From: Termitomyces sp. T153
Taxonomy: Eukaryota; Basidiomycota; Agaricomycetes; Agaricales; Lyophyllaceae
Length of the DNA stretch: 64,000 bases
Direction: 5' to 3'
Assembly (NCBI GenBank): GCA_018296165.2
Contig: JACKQL020000022.1
Coordinates: 248,001-312,000 of the forward strand
A program made the position numbers and the translations under genes. Below, piece after piece: positions 22,035-33,700 of this stretch (position 1 is the stretch's first letter; the number at the start of each line of letters is the position of its first letter). The notes beneath the pieces are model-generated. The model saw only the letters and a program-made list of their open reading frames with translations. It did no database searches and was not told the origin of the DNA.

Positions 22035-25000
22035 AAGGGCTCACTGTCGTTTGGAAAGAAAACCAATGAAACTCCCAGATTCTCGTCAATGAGGATGGGA
22101 ATATCAACCCAAAAGACTTGTACCAAACCAGGATCATCCAGGCCAAAACGGTTGGCTAACACGTCCAGGCCAAAGTACGCATTGAGTAAGGAAGAAGAAG
22201 TGGAACTGAGGGCCACAAATAAGTGCTTCCGGTGCAAGGAAGAAGGACACTTAGCTCGAAACTGTCCAAGGGCCCACGTCGCCAGGTCGACAGGTGACAG
22301 GCCCCCAGGAATCAGCGCATATGGAATGTCTGTAAACCTGGAGGAAACCGAGCAGCTGAGGGTATCCAGTTTGGAAGAGATAACTGAGCTTACCATTGGG
22401 GCTCTGAGCCTCTGGGATGCCATCAACGAAGAGGCATCCCACTGCAGTTCAGGCCCACCTAGCCTTCAAACAGTGTTGGCCAGTGTGGATGATGTTGAAG
22501 ATTGCTATGCAGATGCCTCACCAAATGATGGGTTGGTACAGGAGCTGTGGGGTGAATGCCCCGCAAACCCACAAGAAGCCCAGCGGCCCGCAACTGGGTA
22601 CTTGAGGACTCGAGACAACTGCCTACCTGAATGGTCAGATGCAGAGGCAGAATTTTTTGAGGAAGTGTATGTTACTGATCCAGTAGACCTTGAGGAACTC
22701 CCCTTCAAAGTCACAAACGTTGAGGAACAATTGGAATTGTTACAATTGATGGAAGGGCCTCAAAGTTGTTTGGATGATGGCCTCTCACAAGCCCTCGAAT
22801 ACATGCTAGAAAGCATGCAACCTTATCCTGGGGATCCCAGGAACGTGCTACAATTTCGGGGCAGGCGCTTCTTGGTGTACGCCATCTTGGATGAAGAACT
22901 GATTGTCATGGATCTGGTACTAGACACTGACAGTTTCTTATCTATTCTCCAGGCTAATTGACACAATTTTGAAGTTTGATTATGGTATGCCACCCTATGT
23001 GCAGAACGTGCAGGGGTACCACTCACTCGCCACAGTTGGTTTCAAACTTGTCTATGTTGTAATGTCTGGGGTTGGAATGCCCGTCAGGTACTGGAATTGG
23101 GCATAGGCTACAGCACCTCAGAACAACACAGATTGCATTTTGGCTGATGGTTTGATGTAGAGCCTACTGAAGGAGGAGAATTTATGATCTTGGATCATGT
23201 TAGTGGAGGTCAATTCCAGATTCAGGTTGCTTGTCTATGGAACCCACATTTTGACATTGTGAGTTAGCTAGTGAAGCACAACCTCAGGGGAGGCCCTGAG
23301 ACAATAAAAGAAGACCTTGGGGAAGGGTTCCCCTGGCACCTGGAGGACCTGTTTGAGAACAGGGCTTTGGAACCACAACCAGGACCTGGTTGGGGTTCCT
23401 ATTTCCCAAGATCGGACTCATTCTGTTGGGAACTGGGTCTGTATGGGCAACAAGTGGAAGCAGGCATGTACCCAGCTGTGCAGCGGAACTCAGCCTATGC
23501 CAGAGATGTTTCTTGCCAGGTTCCCAAGCCACTGGTGATTGTAGCGCACGTGAATGGACAGCCGGCTCATGCACTAATTGACTCAGGGTCACTGGGAGAT
23601 TTTGTGTCTAGCACCCTGGCTCAACAGTTAATGCTAACAAAAAAGGAACTGAAAACACCTATTCCCATACAATTAGCCATGCAGGGGTCACGCTCAAGGA
23701 TAAATTCTGGCACAATGGCTGAGTTTCAGTACCAGACTATCAGAGAGCAATGTTATTTTGATGTGATCAACCTGTCAGGATATGATCTCATCTTGGGCAC
23801 TCCGTGGCTATTCCAACATAAAATAACTTATGGGCTGAACCTGCCCAGGGTCGTGGTTGGTAGTCCTACTTCACTGCCCCTGGTCAGAGATGGGGTCACT
23901 CGATTGGCCTCTCATGCAATGCAGATGTATGAGGAGAACCTTGAAAAGATCTGAGCTGAGCTGCGTGAGTACACCAGACCGGTCTGCAAGACAGCAGGAG
24001 AAATGCCTCTCCCCCCTCTGAGGGCTATCAATCATGAAATACCACTGATTGACCCAAACAAGATTTACACTTGGTGGCCATTGTGATGCCCTGAAGCAAT
24101 GAGGCCCCAATGGGCAGCCAAGCGTGATGCCTATATAAAAAGCGGTCAGTGGAGGGTCACAAGCATAGGCAACACAGTGCCAATGTTGCTCATCCCCAAA
24201 CCAGGGCTGGTGAAAGCTGGGGAGGCCCCACAAATGCGCACTGTGTTTGATCTATGGGCACGGAATGCGAATACAGTAAAGAGGTTGTCTCCTTTGCCCA
24301 ACATCAATGGGATACTCCACCAGGTGGCACATGGAAGGTACCGCTTGATCCTTGATGGACAGGATGCATATGAACAAATATGCATTGTGCCTGAACATGT
24401 TAACCGCTCAGCCATTACTACACCTGACAGAAATATGGTAAGCAATGTGCTGCAGCAGGGCAACTGCGATGTGCCAGCAATGTACCAAGCACTTATGAAC
24501 CACATTTTTTCAGCATTCCTAGGAAGGTTTCTAGATGTATACCTAGACGACATCATAATTTACTTGGATATGCTGGAGGAACATGTCCAGCATGTCAGAA
24601 CTGTGATTGACATCCTAAAAGGGGAAAAGCTCTACCTTGGTGAAAAGAAGATCCATTTCCTATGTAAGGAGATGAGGGTCCTAGGTCATATTGTAGATGA
24701 CAATGGCATACAGATGGACCCAGATAAGGTTGATGCCTTAGTACAATGGAAAGCTCCAACAAATCGGGACTTACTATGAGGATTCTTGGGAGCTGCTGGA
24801 TATCTCACAGATGACATAGACTGCGTACATATCCCAATGGGGGTTCTCCATGGGCTTACTGGAGACACGGTACCCTTTTACTGGGAATATACTCATCAGC
24901 GAGCATTTGAGGACATTAAACACCTGGCTGCTCACTGTAAGGAACATCACTGCAGGCCACTGATCTATGGGCCTGATGCTGAACCTGTCAATGTTGTCAC

Positions 25001-27542
25001 AGACGGCTGTGGTACAGGGATAGCTGGGGTGGTCAGTCAAGGGAAGGAGTGGCGCACCACAAGGGTAGCTGCATTCTTTTCAGCTAAATTAAACTCAGCA
25101 CAACAGAACTACCCAGTGCACGAGATTGAAATGCTTGCAGGCATTGAAACCATGATGCATCACCGAGACATTCCGCAAGGGGTCAGATTTGTGTGGTACA
25201 CAGATCACAAAGGATTAATTCACCTATTAAATCAGAAGAACTTGTCTGGACGACAGGCCTGGTGGCTGGAAAAGATCAGCGAGTTCAACTTTGCAGTGGA
25301 ATATGTCCCTGGTGTGGAAAATATATTGTCTGATGCATTGTCACAGCTTTATGCCTATGACGAGCCTGGGATGGTAAGAGCCAGGAGCGAGTACACTTAC
25401 CACAATGTCATTGACAATGACTTGTTAAAGGACTATGATGTGTCAATGCCTGTCATGGTGGGAAAGAAGGGCAAGCTGTCTAGCCTCAACAGCATGGAAG
25501 TAAGCACCGAAAATGCTGAACCCAGCCTGGAAAAACAGATCGAGACTGTCTGGAAGAGCCCACGACAATGCCACAAGTTACAAGTGGCAGATACTGGACA
25601 ACCTGAGACAAGTTGGGAGTTTGCATCCCGCATGACCCAAAATTTCATCCTGAATGGGCCAGGAGGACGAAAGGAGGGCGGGGATATCAGAGACACTGGC
25701 AATAAGCTCACTATACGAATCCCTGCCAAAGTCCTGAACAAGGAAGAATTCCATGATGAACGATTAGCTCACCAAGCAACTGACTTAAGTAAGATCAAAG
25801 AAGATGAGCCTGTGGCACTAACAGAAATGCTGAGCGGAGGGTGAGAACCAGTAGACTTACTTGGAAACATCCGTGGAAGATATTTTGAGGACCCAGTGTT
25901 CTGAAAAATCACAGAACTACCACGAGAACACAAGAACTTCAAAGTTACAAACAACAAGCTTGTATATTTAAAAACAAATGGAACTTGGGTGTTATGCATC
26001 CCTAATGTACAAGTTGCTGGACAAAGTCTAAGAGAAATCATCATATCAGAGGCGCATTTGGTTCTAGCACACCTGGGAGCAACTAAGACTTTAGCTTACC
26101 TCCGAAATCATGTTTGGTGGAAGGAAATTCATCATGATGTGACAACCTACTGTAAGTCCTGTCAGACCTGCAGTAGAAACAAACCAGTAAACCACAAACC
26201 TTACAGATTGTTACATCCACTTTCCATACCCACACAACCCTGGGAAGTTATAGGGATTGACTTTGTGGGGCCATTACCCAAGTCAAAAGGACATGATGCC
26301 ACCTTTGATTTGATCACGGTGATCATTGACCACCTCACCACAATGGTGCACTTGGTCCCCAGCCGAACTAACTATGCGGCTACATCTTTAGCCGAACTCA
26401 TATTCTCCGAAGTTTACAAACATCATGGGCTGCCATGCACCATAGTCAGTGATTGAGACACTTACTTTACTAGTACATTTTGGACTCACCTGCACTCCTT
26501 GATCAGAACCAACCTAAGAATGTCCAGTTCATACCACCCCCAGACTGATGGGGCTACTGAACATGCCAATTGTACAATTGTACAAATGATTTGACAAAGC
26601 ATTAGTCCAGCTCAGACTGACTGGGTAGCCAAGCTCCCTGCAGTGGAATTTGCCATCAACCTGGCACGCTCCGAGAGCATGGGATACTCACCGTTCTTCC
26701 TGAACCATGGTCAAATGCCCCAATCCATGGTGTGGAACCCTGCAGCCCCTGACGAATACATGGGTGTAAGGATATATGCCCAACGTTTGAGAACAGCTAT
26801 CATGGCAGCACATGACAGCATACTAGCAGCAAGAATCAAACAGGTTTGACTGGCCAACCAAAAACGTCAGACAGTTCCCTTCATGGAAGGTGACCTGGTC
26901 TACATGTCAACAAAAAACTTAACCTACCCTAAGGGATTGGCACGAAAGTTAATTCCAAAATTTGTAGGGCCATATTTGATTCTACGTGACTATGGGAACC
27001 ACTCATTCCATGTGAACCTACCTGCCATAATGAGACAGTGCAGGATTCATGATGTGTTCCACGCATCCTCACTTTGTATCCACCATCCTAATGATGACCG
27101 ATTGTTCCCTGGACAATTAGACGAGCAGGTAGTGGAGCCTGAACAACACCCGCACAAATGGACTGCCAACAAAATACTTAATCATGCCGGTACCAAGTCA
27201 AACCTCCTATTCAAAGTATTATGGAAGTCAGGCAACAAGACTTGGCTACTCCAACCCCAAGTGGAGGACCTGAACCTATTGAAGCCTTATCTTGACATTC
27301 AAGGAGCCACCACTGTGGCGGAGCTCCCGATCAGTGTTGGTCAGCTGTCTCTGCACGACCCCCAAATTTTCCTTGATGGATCAAAAAATGAGATGAAAAT
27401 TGACTCAAAAATTTCAAGACCTACGGCTATAAAAGGAGGAAGGGGTGCTTCATTAAATTCTATTGCAGTTTATTGCTTGAGCCCCCCCGCTCGCATAACT
27501 GTCTCCCCCATTCACTCCCACCTTAGTCATCCTCTGCCTTCC
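22035..27542 (+). pseudogene. Ty3/gypsy Pol, all domains in one frame but broken by in-frame stops
   Basis: The frame matches gag. In order: nucleocapsid knuckle CX2CX4HX4C (about 22225-22270); protease with LIDSGSLGDF (about 23570); reverse transcriptase with LDGQDAY and YLDD (about 24350-24780); RNase H with the TDHKG and SDALS motifs (to about 25350); integrase H2C2 zinc finger with CKSCQTC (about 26055-26180); integrase core with GIDFVGPLP, VSD and HPQTDG (to about 26620); and a C-terminal chromo-like segment (about 27130-27300). Stops at 22959, 22977, 23145, 23952, 24084, 24777, 25842, 25902, 26454, 26592 and 26847 are TGA; the one at 23265 is TAG. Several fall where the family has arginine, as in VSD[R]D and LL[R]GFLG. 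There is no frameshift over 5.5 kb. Confidence 0.85.
27428..27434 (+). promoter_or_regulatory. TATA box upstream of the accessory 3' gene
   Basis: GGCTATAAAAGG at 27426-27437 is a consensus TATA context 115 bp upstream of the ATG at 27543, between the end of pol and the next gene. Confidence 0.5.
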
Positions 27543-28577
27543 ATGGGTTGCCATTTGCGATCTGAAAAGGGACTCAATCCCCCCAACAAGGACAACAAAT
27601 ATCACCCCCTTCATCATTACAAGACCCCCAGCAACATCTCTTTCCAGGCCTCGGACGGAATGATCATCCTGGTCAATATTAACAGCCGGAGCGTCGGGTT
27701 AACGCTCTCCCCCACTCAGTTCCAGATGTATTGAGACTGGGACGCGAATTGCAGGAAGGACCCGTTCTATGGCAATCACAACCCTGTGCCCGTGGGGTAT
27801 GCTGACTGCGTCGATATGTTCAATCGTCACCCCACGTATCCCTGCAAGCTTGTGACCTGGGATAACAAGCGCCAGGGCTTTTTCTCCCCTTACTATTCCA
27901 TCCCCTTGACCGTGATCCAGTTCAAATCCGTTGATAAACGCTATCAGTCTTTCCTCGATGTTGGCCTCCTGTGCCCTAACGGAGACGTCAATCAGCAATG
28001 TTGGCAGACAGTCTTGTTGGCTATCCTCAGGCCACACTCCCAGTCGGAGCGGAATTGCGAGCGCGGCAAGGAGAAGCATCTCAGGGCAGAGCTTCAACAG
28101 GCTCGCAAAGAAGATTTACTTCCCTCTCACCTCTGCGCACCCCCAAAAAAACAATGCAAGAAGCGCATGGATCAAACTTCCGGGCCTGCTACAGATATGT
28201 CCAGCCCGATTCCCCCTTCCTACCGTCGTCACTCCCACTACTTCCCGTACCCTCGAGGCAAGCAAGGCCAGGGTGCTGCGCCACGCGCCTGCAACTATCC
28301 CCATCAATCCCAGCGTCAGGGGTCCACCTCCGCAATCAACTCGGCATCCATTCTGTTTACACCCCTCTCACCCCGCGTTGTGCCCGTAGCTGGTAGTTCC
28401 CAAACCACCTCTACGGTAGACTCTATTGGAGACAAAGACTCGGCCCCCGCCGCTGGACACGTCGACCTTGAAGATATGTTCGAAGGACTTAGTAACTTTG
28501 ACGGAGAGGCTTCCGATCATCCAGAGGATCAGGACATGCACGATCTGGATCATGAACTTGATCCCGCTGCCAACTAA
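27543..28577 (+). pseudogene. Accessory 3' gene of the gypsy element, about 344 codons, one in-frame TGA
   Basis: Reading starts at ATG 27543 in the pol frame and ends at 28575-28577, interrupted once by TGA at 27732. The N-terminal half is compact and globular-looking: SFQASDGMIILVNINSRSVG, GYADCVDMFNRHPTYPC, ITWDNKR-like LVTWDNKRQGFF, FKSVDKRYQSFLDVG. The C-terminal half is basic, then serine/proline-rich, ending in an acidic tail (DLEDMFEGLSNFDGE, HDLDHELD). The region is CpG-rich, unlike pol just upstream. It has its own TATA box. I do not know a function. It lies where some LTR elements carry extra genes, between integrase and the 3' LTR. Confidence 0.6.
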
Positions 28578-28745
28578 ACCTATATACTCATCGGCAAACA
28601 CGCCAGCTTCCTGTCCTTACTCATTATCGATGCTCGACCACACTCTTTTGCTCCCCTCTGTCTTTACACGGTCCCCACTTCCTCTCACTTACCTCTGTTG
28701 TTTATGAGGCATCCTATCGAACCCCACGAATGCCTGGAGGGCGTA

Positions 28746-28984
28746 TGTAACGACGCGCTGCCAAGTCTAAACACGCGGTCACTACCTCGGTACCTCTGGC
28801 TTCATCTTTATTCCGACATGACTATACTTTATTTACGTACAGCGTTTATACGATATATAATAGTGCGACATGTATCGTATACGGTAGATCCTCTCAATCT
28901 AGGACTTACAACTGTTCTGGTCGAAGGTCTCTGAGTTTCACTCTCTCTCGTGCGACGTTACCGTATCATCACGCAAACGTCACA
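28746..28984 (+). repeat. 3' LTR of the gypsy element
   Basis: 239 bp, apparently identical to 19667-19905 base by base. Preceded by a short purine-rich stretch (GGAGGGCG), a weak polypurine tract candidate. Followed by the TSD GTCAA. Confidence 0.93.
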
Positions 28985-28989
28985 GTCAA

Positions 28990-29400
28990 TCGCGCAAAAC
29001 CTATTCTTGCTTATGGCTGCAGAATATACCTTGAGGACGCTTGCAATCGGCTTTAGCATGAGACAGTTATGGAGTTAGGCGACAAGTAGTTAAAACTCAA
29101 TACATGCTCAGTGACACTCACGGAACGTTCACTTTTTTTGCAATTTGCCAAGGGCTCGGCATCCATACAGATATCGAACTTCATTTTGGTCACTCATCAA
29201 TGGCTAAATTCTATGCTACCCGAATCTCGGATTACCTATATTTCGCCTCTGATAACTTATTGAAATGACCCATATTGGATATTGTTGACCTATCAGAAGC
29301 TCAAAAACTTGGCATTGAACCCTGCCAACTTAGAGGTTAATGTGGGATTGATTAGCTCCACCCAATTCCAGAGACTCATCCCTAATGCGAACGTGAGAAA
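28990..29400. other. Spacer between the gypsy element and the DUF4430-type gene
   Basis: No gene seen. It likely includes the 3' flank of the minus-strand gene ending at 29401. Confidence 0.5.
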
Positions 29401-30198
29401 TCACTTCCTCTCACTCACGCGTTTTTTTAGAAACAACGACTTACACCGGTTTGGCCGAACCTTGACTAGATGCTTTCTGGAGCGAATGGCATCAGATCTC
29501 TCTGCTTTGAGGTTCCTTGAACCTGTCCTGAAGAATGCCACCGAAACATGCCCATTAACGTCGCTCGTTTCATTAGCCACCAATGCCCCAGCGACAGGGG
29601 CGTCAGTTGCCCCGTCTGTTACAGTAAGAGTAATCGGAACCCCCACGCGAGCCTCCCTGGGGCCAGATAACTTCAGAGTCTTATTGGCCGCACTGTACGC
29701 GAAGAGAACTTCATCGAATGCTCTAACCCGGAGCTGACACCCTCCGGCAGGGGCATCTCTGTAGTTCAGAATTAGATGCCAGAAATCGCTCTCATTCTTT
29801 ACCGCAGGTACGCCCGCAATCATCGTCACGAGGTAGTCTTCGAATCTCGGGAACCAAGTTCTGAAAGCTTATGAGTCAGCGTGGTCTTTAATCACCTCAA
29901 TAGGAAGGGCTTACCCATCCCACGCGAAACGCCCGATTCTTGATGCATCATCGAGCGCAGCAATTGCAGTTGGCCCAGGAAAAGGGTGTGCGTGGTTGTT
30001 TGTCCCGTCGCAAGGATGTCTGACTCCTGAAGCTGTGACGGGATGGCCGTGGGTCAGCACAATCCTGTCGAAGATAGTGTTGGTTTCTCCCTCAATGCGC
30101 AGACGGACGAATGTAGGGTAATTGTGCGCTGGGGCGGCTAGGACAAGTGAAATACCGGTGAGAAGACTTGAAAATAAGGCAAGCGTGAACCAAATCAT
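29401..30198 (-). CDS. Secreted DUF4430-type protein, two exons, 247 aa
   Basis: Exon 1 is 30198-29915 and exon 2 is 29860-29401, with a 54-bp GTAAGC...TTTCAG intron; the coding length is 744 bp. The first 22 residues form a signal peptide ending AAP. The mature protein carries FVRLRIEGETNTIFDR, CDGTNNHAHPFPGPTA, SALDD-like AALDDASRIGRFAWDG, then NYRDAPAGGCQLRV and DEVLFAYSAANKTLKLSGP, the pattern of fungal secreted proteins with a DUF4430 (transcobalamin-like C-terminal) domain. A second Ig-like or carboxypeptidase-regulatory-like segment follows (VPITLTVTDGATDAPVAGA). The last ~20 residues are basic and may be a read-through past a lost splice site. Predicted extracellular; ligand unknown. 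Confidence 0.75.
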
Positions 30199-30782
30199 GG
30201 TGGGCTTCTGAGAGTTGGCGCGGATAGCTCTGTAATTTATTCAGACGAGGTCGAGGCACACGATTGTCAAGTGGAATTTCCCTTCTTCCGACTGTCGCTT
30301 TCTCATGATCTCTTGAATCTAGCTCCAAACTTACCAGCAACGTCAGCCTTTGTACGTAAATGTACCAATAGCTATTTGCTTTAAGTGTTTTTTTTACCTT
30401 ATTCCTTGTCGCACAGTCAACGCATCGTGTGTATCCTGACAATAATATTAGACGTTGTCATAGCAGAGATGTAATGCCGAAGGAAACACCACAGTAAATA
30501 CTTGAATGAGGGACACAACAAAACAGTGCGGGTGATACATGTAGGATTATGACAAGAGATGGGGAAATTGCAGAGACGTACAAGAGAAAGACAGCTGATG
30601 ACGGACAAGCAGATGGTACAGGTACAGACATGAGAATGAGAATGCACGACAGAGAGTAGAAGAAACGTAGACATTACGATGGGGGGAGGGTATACGAGGA
30701 TAAAGTTACAAGAACAAGAATAGACATTCAAGATTGCAGAGGGGGAAAGAAAGTGGGCAGGAAACTCATGGGACAAAATAAA
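30199..30782. other. Intergenic region between two minus-strand genes
   Basis: Contains the promoter side of the DUF4430-type gene and the 3' flank of the phosphatase gene. No further gene recognised. Confidence 0.5.
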
Positions 30783-33700
30783 TTAATGAAGGTACTTCTC
30801 GTTCAAGGCATGAACTTCCTTCGCAAGGTAAGGCCAGCTCAACGTCCTTGCAAGTTCATTCCGAAGGTTTTCTTCACTGTTGCCCGCGCGAGCTTTTGCA
30901 AGCTTTATCTCCCACCCACAAAGATTGTAAAGCAGACGCATGTTCGGCTGGATCAGCACCGAGAGTCTGCGAGAGCGAACGATGAGATAGGCGTCCACGA
31001 GAGGGAGACCGAGGTGTTTCATTACGTATGCGATCTGTGTTCAAGAACAAGGTTACAAAGTCAGTACGAGATCGCATCCTGTTTGCTTAAAAGCACTCAC
31101 GGTGACAGTCGCACTTCTCGACACACCAACACGACAATGAACCAGCACTTGGCCGCCTTCGGCACGCGCCTGATCGATCCAGTCACAAATCGGCTCAAGC
31201 TGGGGCTCTAGTGTGTCGATGCCATCGTCACACACGCCCTTAATATCAAGCACCTTGATACGTCCTTCACGCTCCTCATACCACAGCGAGCCGTGTCCCG
31301 CTCCTTTGCCATGAATGAAAGGTCCAGGGTGGTGGTATGGCGGGGGTGCGTAGTGCCCATGTCCTTGTACATGGTGCGGAGGCGGAATGAGAGCACATTC
31401 TCCAACAGACACGACATGCGTGATCCCAAGGGCATGAAGCATAAACGCATTTGCGGCATGATTCCTGTACACATTCCACTGGTCAGCTTCTACTGGTCCC
31501 ACATATCTCAAAGAACCACATACAAGTTACCAAGATACAAAAACGGTAACACCCTACTCGGGAAACTCCCATCGAACCGCGGGTCGTTAAACCACGACTG
31601 GTGGTCCCCAAAGAAACTCGGCAACCACGGGCTCGTGTTTGCTCTCGGTCGGCCCTTGGGCAGTGAATGCGGAGTCTGCTGTGTCGAGAACGTACCCGGT
31701 ACAAATCGGTCTTGGCCATACGACTGCACCGAAGGCACTGGAAGCGGCGGGGAGAGCGGGATAGGTGAAGCTCCATGTCCGAATGATACCGACTTTGCGG
31801 CAGGCCGGCCCATGGGCATATGCGTATGTTGGTGCTGGACTTGCTGTGTCTGAGTTTGAGAGTGATTGTGGAGTTGGTGGGAACTGGATGGTACAAGTGG
31901 TATCCCCCGTATTGAAGGTAGACTCCCCCACTTGTTCTCCATAACCGCACCCCAGCCCTGGCGCGTGCCGGGTGATCCATTCGCAGACATGGCCGCAGTC
32001 GCAGCTATTCTCTTCCCATTTCCGTGAACTTCCCTGTCACTCTCATGTCCATGGACAAGCCCATAAGCAACCCTAGCCCTCTCCCGTTCTCTCTCGGCCC
32101 TCTCTTTCTCCCTCTCAACGTCCTCCCTCAGCTTCGACTCCACCCTCCTCAAAAGTCCCAGGTCGGCATGGTACACGAAGAAACTCCTCCGTCTCGCGAC
32201 CTGCAGCTCGAGGTACGCCTCCGGGAGCGTGAGGTGTTTCACCGCCATTAGGAGACATAAGGCCAGCAACGACGACTCGGTGTACCCGTCCGCAGAGTAT
32301 AGCAGTACCTTGACCGGGCGCGTGCGTATGTGTGCGGAGGGGTTGGATAAGGATCCTGCAGGAGATGTGAACGAGCGTGTGCGCGATGCGGCTGGTGAAG
32401 GGATAGGTATTGGTGTCGACGATGAAGTTAATGGGAAGGAAGGGAGATGGGGCATCAAGGCGGCGACGGAGCTCCAGCGCCGAGAAGGACTTGCACTAGA
32501 AGTTGCAGCTGGTAGTGGTGATGAAGGTTGCGGTGGGGACGGGGGCGTGGGCACAACGGGCATGAGCCACTTTTCGAGGAGATGGATCACCGCCATGAGT
32601 ACATTCATTGAGATTTGAGCGTTAGATGGCGAGCTTGGGAACGAAAGGTGTATGACTGAGCTCGCATGGGGTGGTGGACGTGATGGAATAACGTTAGCGT
32701 TATCCTCAGCTGTCCCTTCTCGCTCCCTCTTCTCTACTACTCTCTTAACCCATGTATCGTCCAACAGCATCAAATGCTCCTCCGCAGCTCGAAGCTCCGC
32801 AGGAGTAGGGAACGGCGCCAAATCATGGCACTCAATACAGATATCAAACCCAAAACCTTTCGCGGGATCATTCGTCAACAAATAATCGAACGGATCACGC
32901 GGATCGTCCTCTCCTGCACCATTTTCTCTCCCCATTGTCGTAGGATGCGGCCTATGGGGGACGTCATCCGAATTCCCCAGAAAAACCTGGCCCACATGCG
33001 GCATCCACACCGTCGGCGAAAGCGCCTGCATACTCAACACAGACGAAGGCTGTGGCTGCCCCGATACAGATCCAATCCCGATTCCAGTGGACAGAGGCGT
33101 GGACGTCATGACATGATTCGCATGTCCTTCCATTCCATCTGGCGGTGGCACGCTAATGATCTCCGAGGCCTTGGTAAGATCACGCATCTCCTCCCGCTCC
33201 CTCTGCGCAAAATCAACCGTATTCGGATCCTTCGCATTCGCCTTTAATCGCCCAAGCAGTCGCGCATGGGAGGCAGGGCCACCATCAACATTCATCCCCG
33301 GATCCATATCCATGTCCATATCGCTGTCAATGTCAACATACATCCCTTCCGTGCACTGCCCCTGCGCCGCAACCGCGATCGGATCTTCAATAGCCTCCAT
33401 AACAACGAGGTGCCCGTCAGGACCATCTGTATGTGCGCCCCAATTCGCACCGTCCTTCAGAGGGGCACCGTCTATGGAATCTGTGCTTATTAGGGTATCG
33501 TTAGGTTTGCTGGTTCCAGGTTCGATGGGATCAGAGCCTGGGACGCCGCTCACGCAGAGGCGCATGATGAGGTGTGGAATGCCAGTGTCGGCTTGCATGT
33601 CGGAGACGGTAGCGTCGAGGATGAAGACGTTGTAGTGCAGTAGGTCGGGGTGAGTGAAAAGGCCGTCTGGAAAAAAGGTTGGTTAGGGCTTGTTTAACGA

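Larger units (their letters stand above)
19667..28984 (+). mobile_element. Full-length Ty3/gypsy element, 9.3 kb, matching LTRs, TSD GTCAA
   Basis: Two LTRs of 239 bp (19667-19905 and 28746-28984) show no difference when compared by eye. GTCAA at 19662-19666 is repeated at 28985-28989. The interior holds gag, protease, reverse transcriptase, RNase H, integrase with a chromo-like C-terminus, and an additional gene before the 3' LTR. Domain order PR-RT-RH-IN is that of Ty3/gypsy. One reading frame runs from 20040 to 28577 without a frameshift but with about 14 stops, nearly all TGA. LTR identity says the insertion is recent, while pol cannot be translated as it stands. Confidence 0.93.

Noticed and set aside
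24146..24556. Minus-strand frames across the gypsy pol (for example 136 codons)
   Set aside because: Antisense shadows of the reverse transcriptase coding sequence.
22035..27734. Reassignment or programmed readthrough of TGA as the explanation for the pol stops
   Set aside because: Host genes here appear to use TGA normally, there are too many stops, and CGA-to-TGA mutation explains the arginine positions more simply.
30753..32618. Plus-strand frames opposite the phosphatase gene
   Set aside because: They overlap well-supported exons on the other strand and lack domain motifs.
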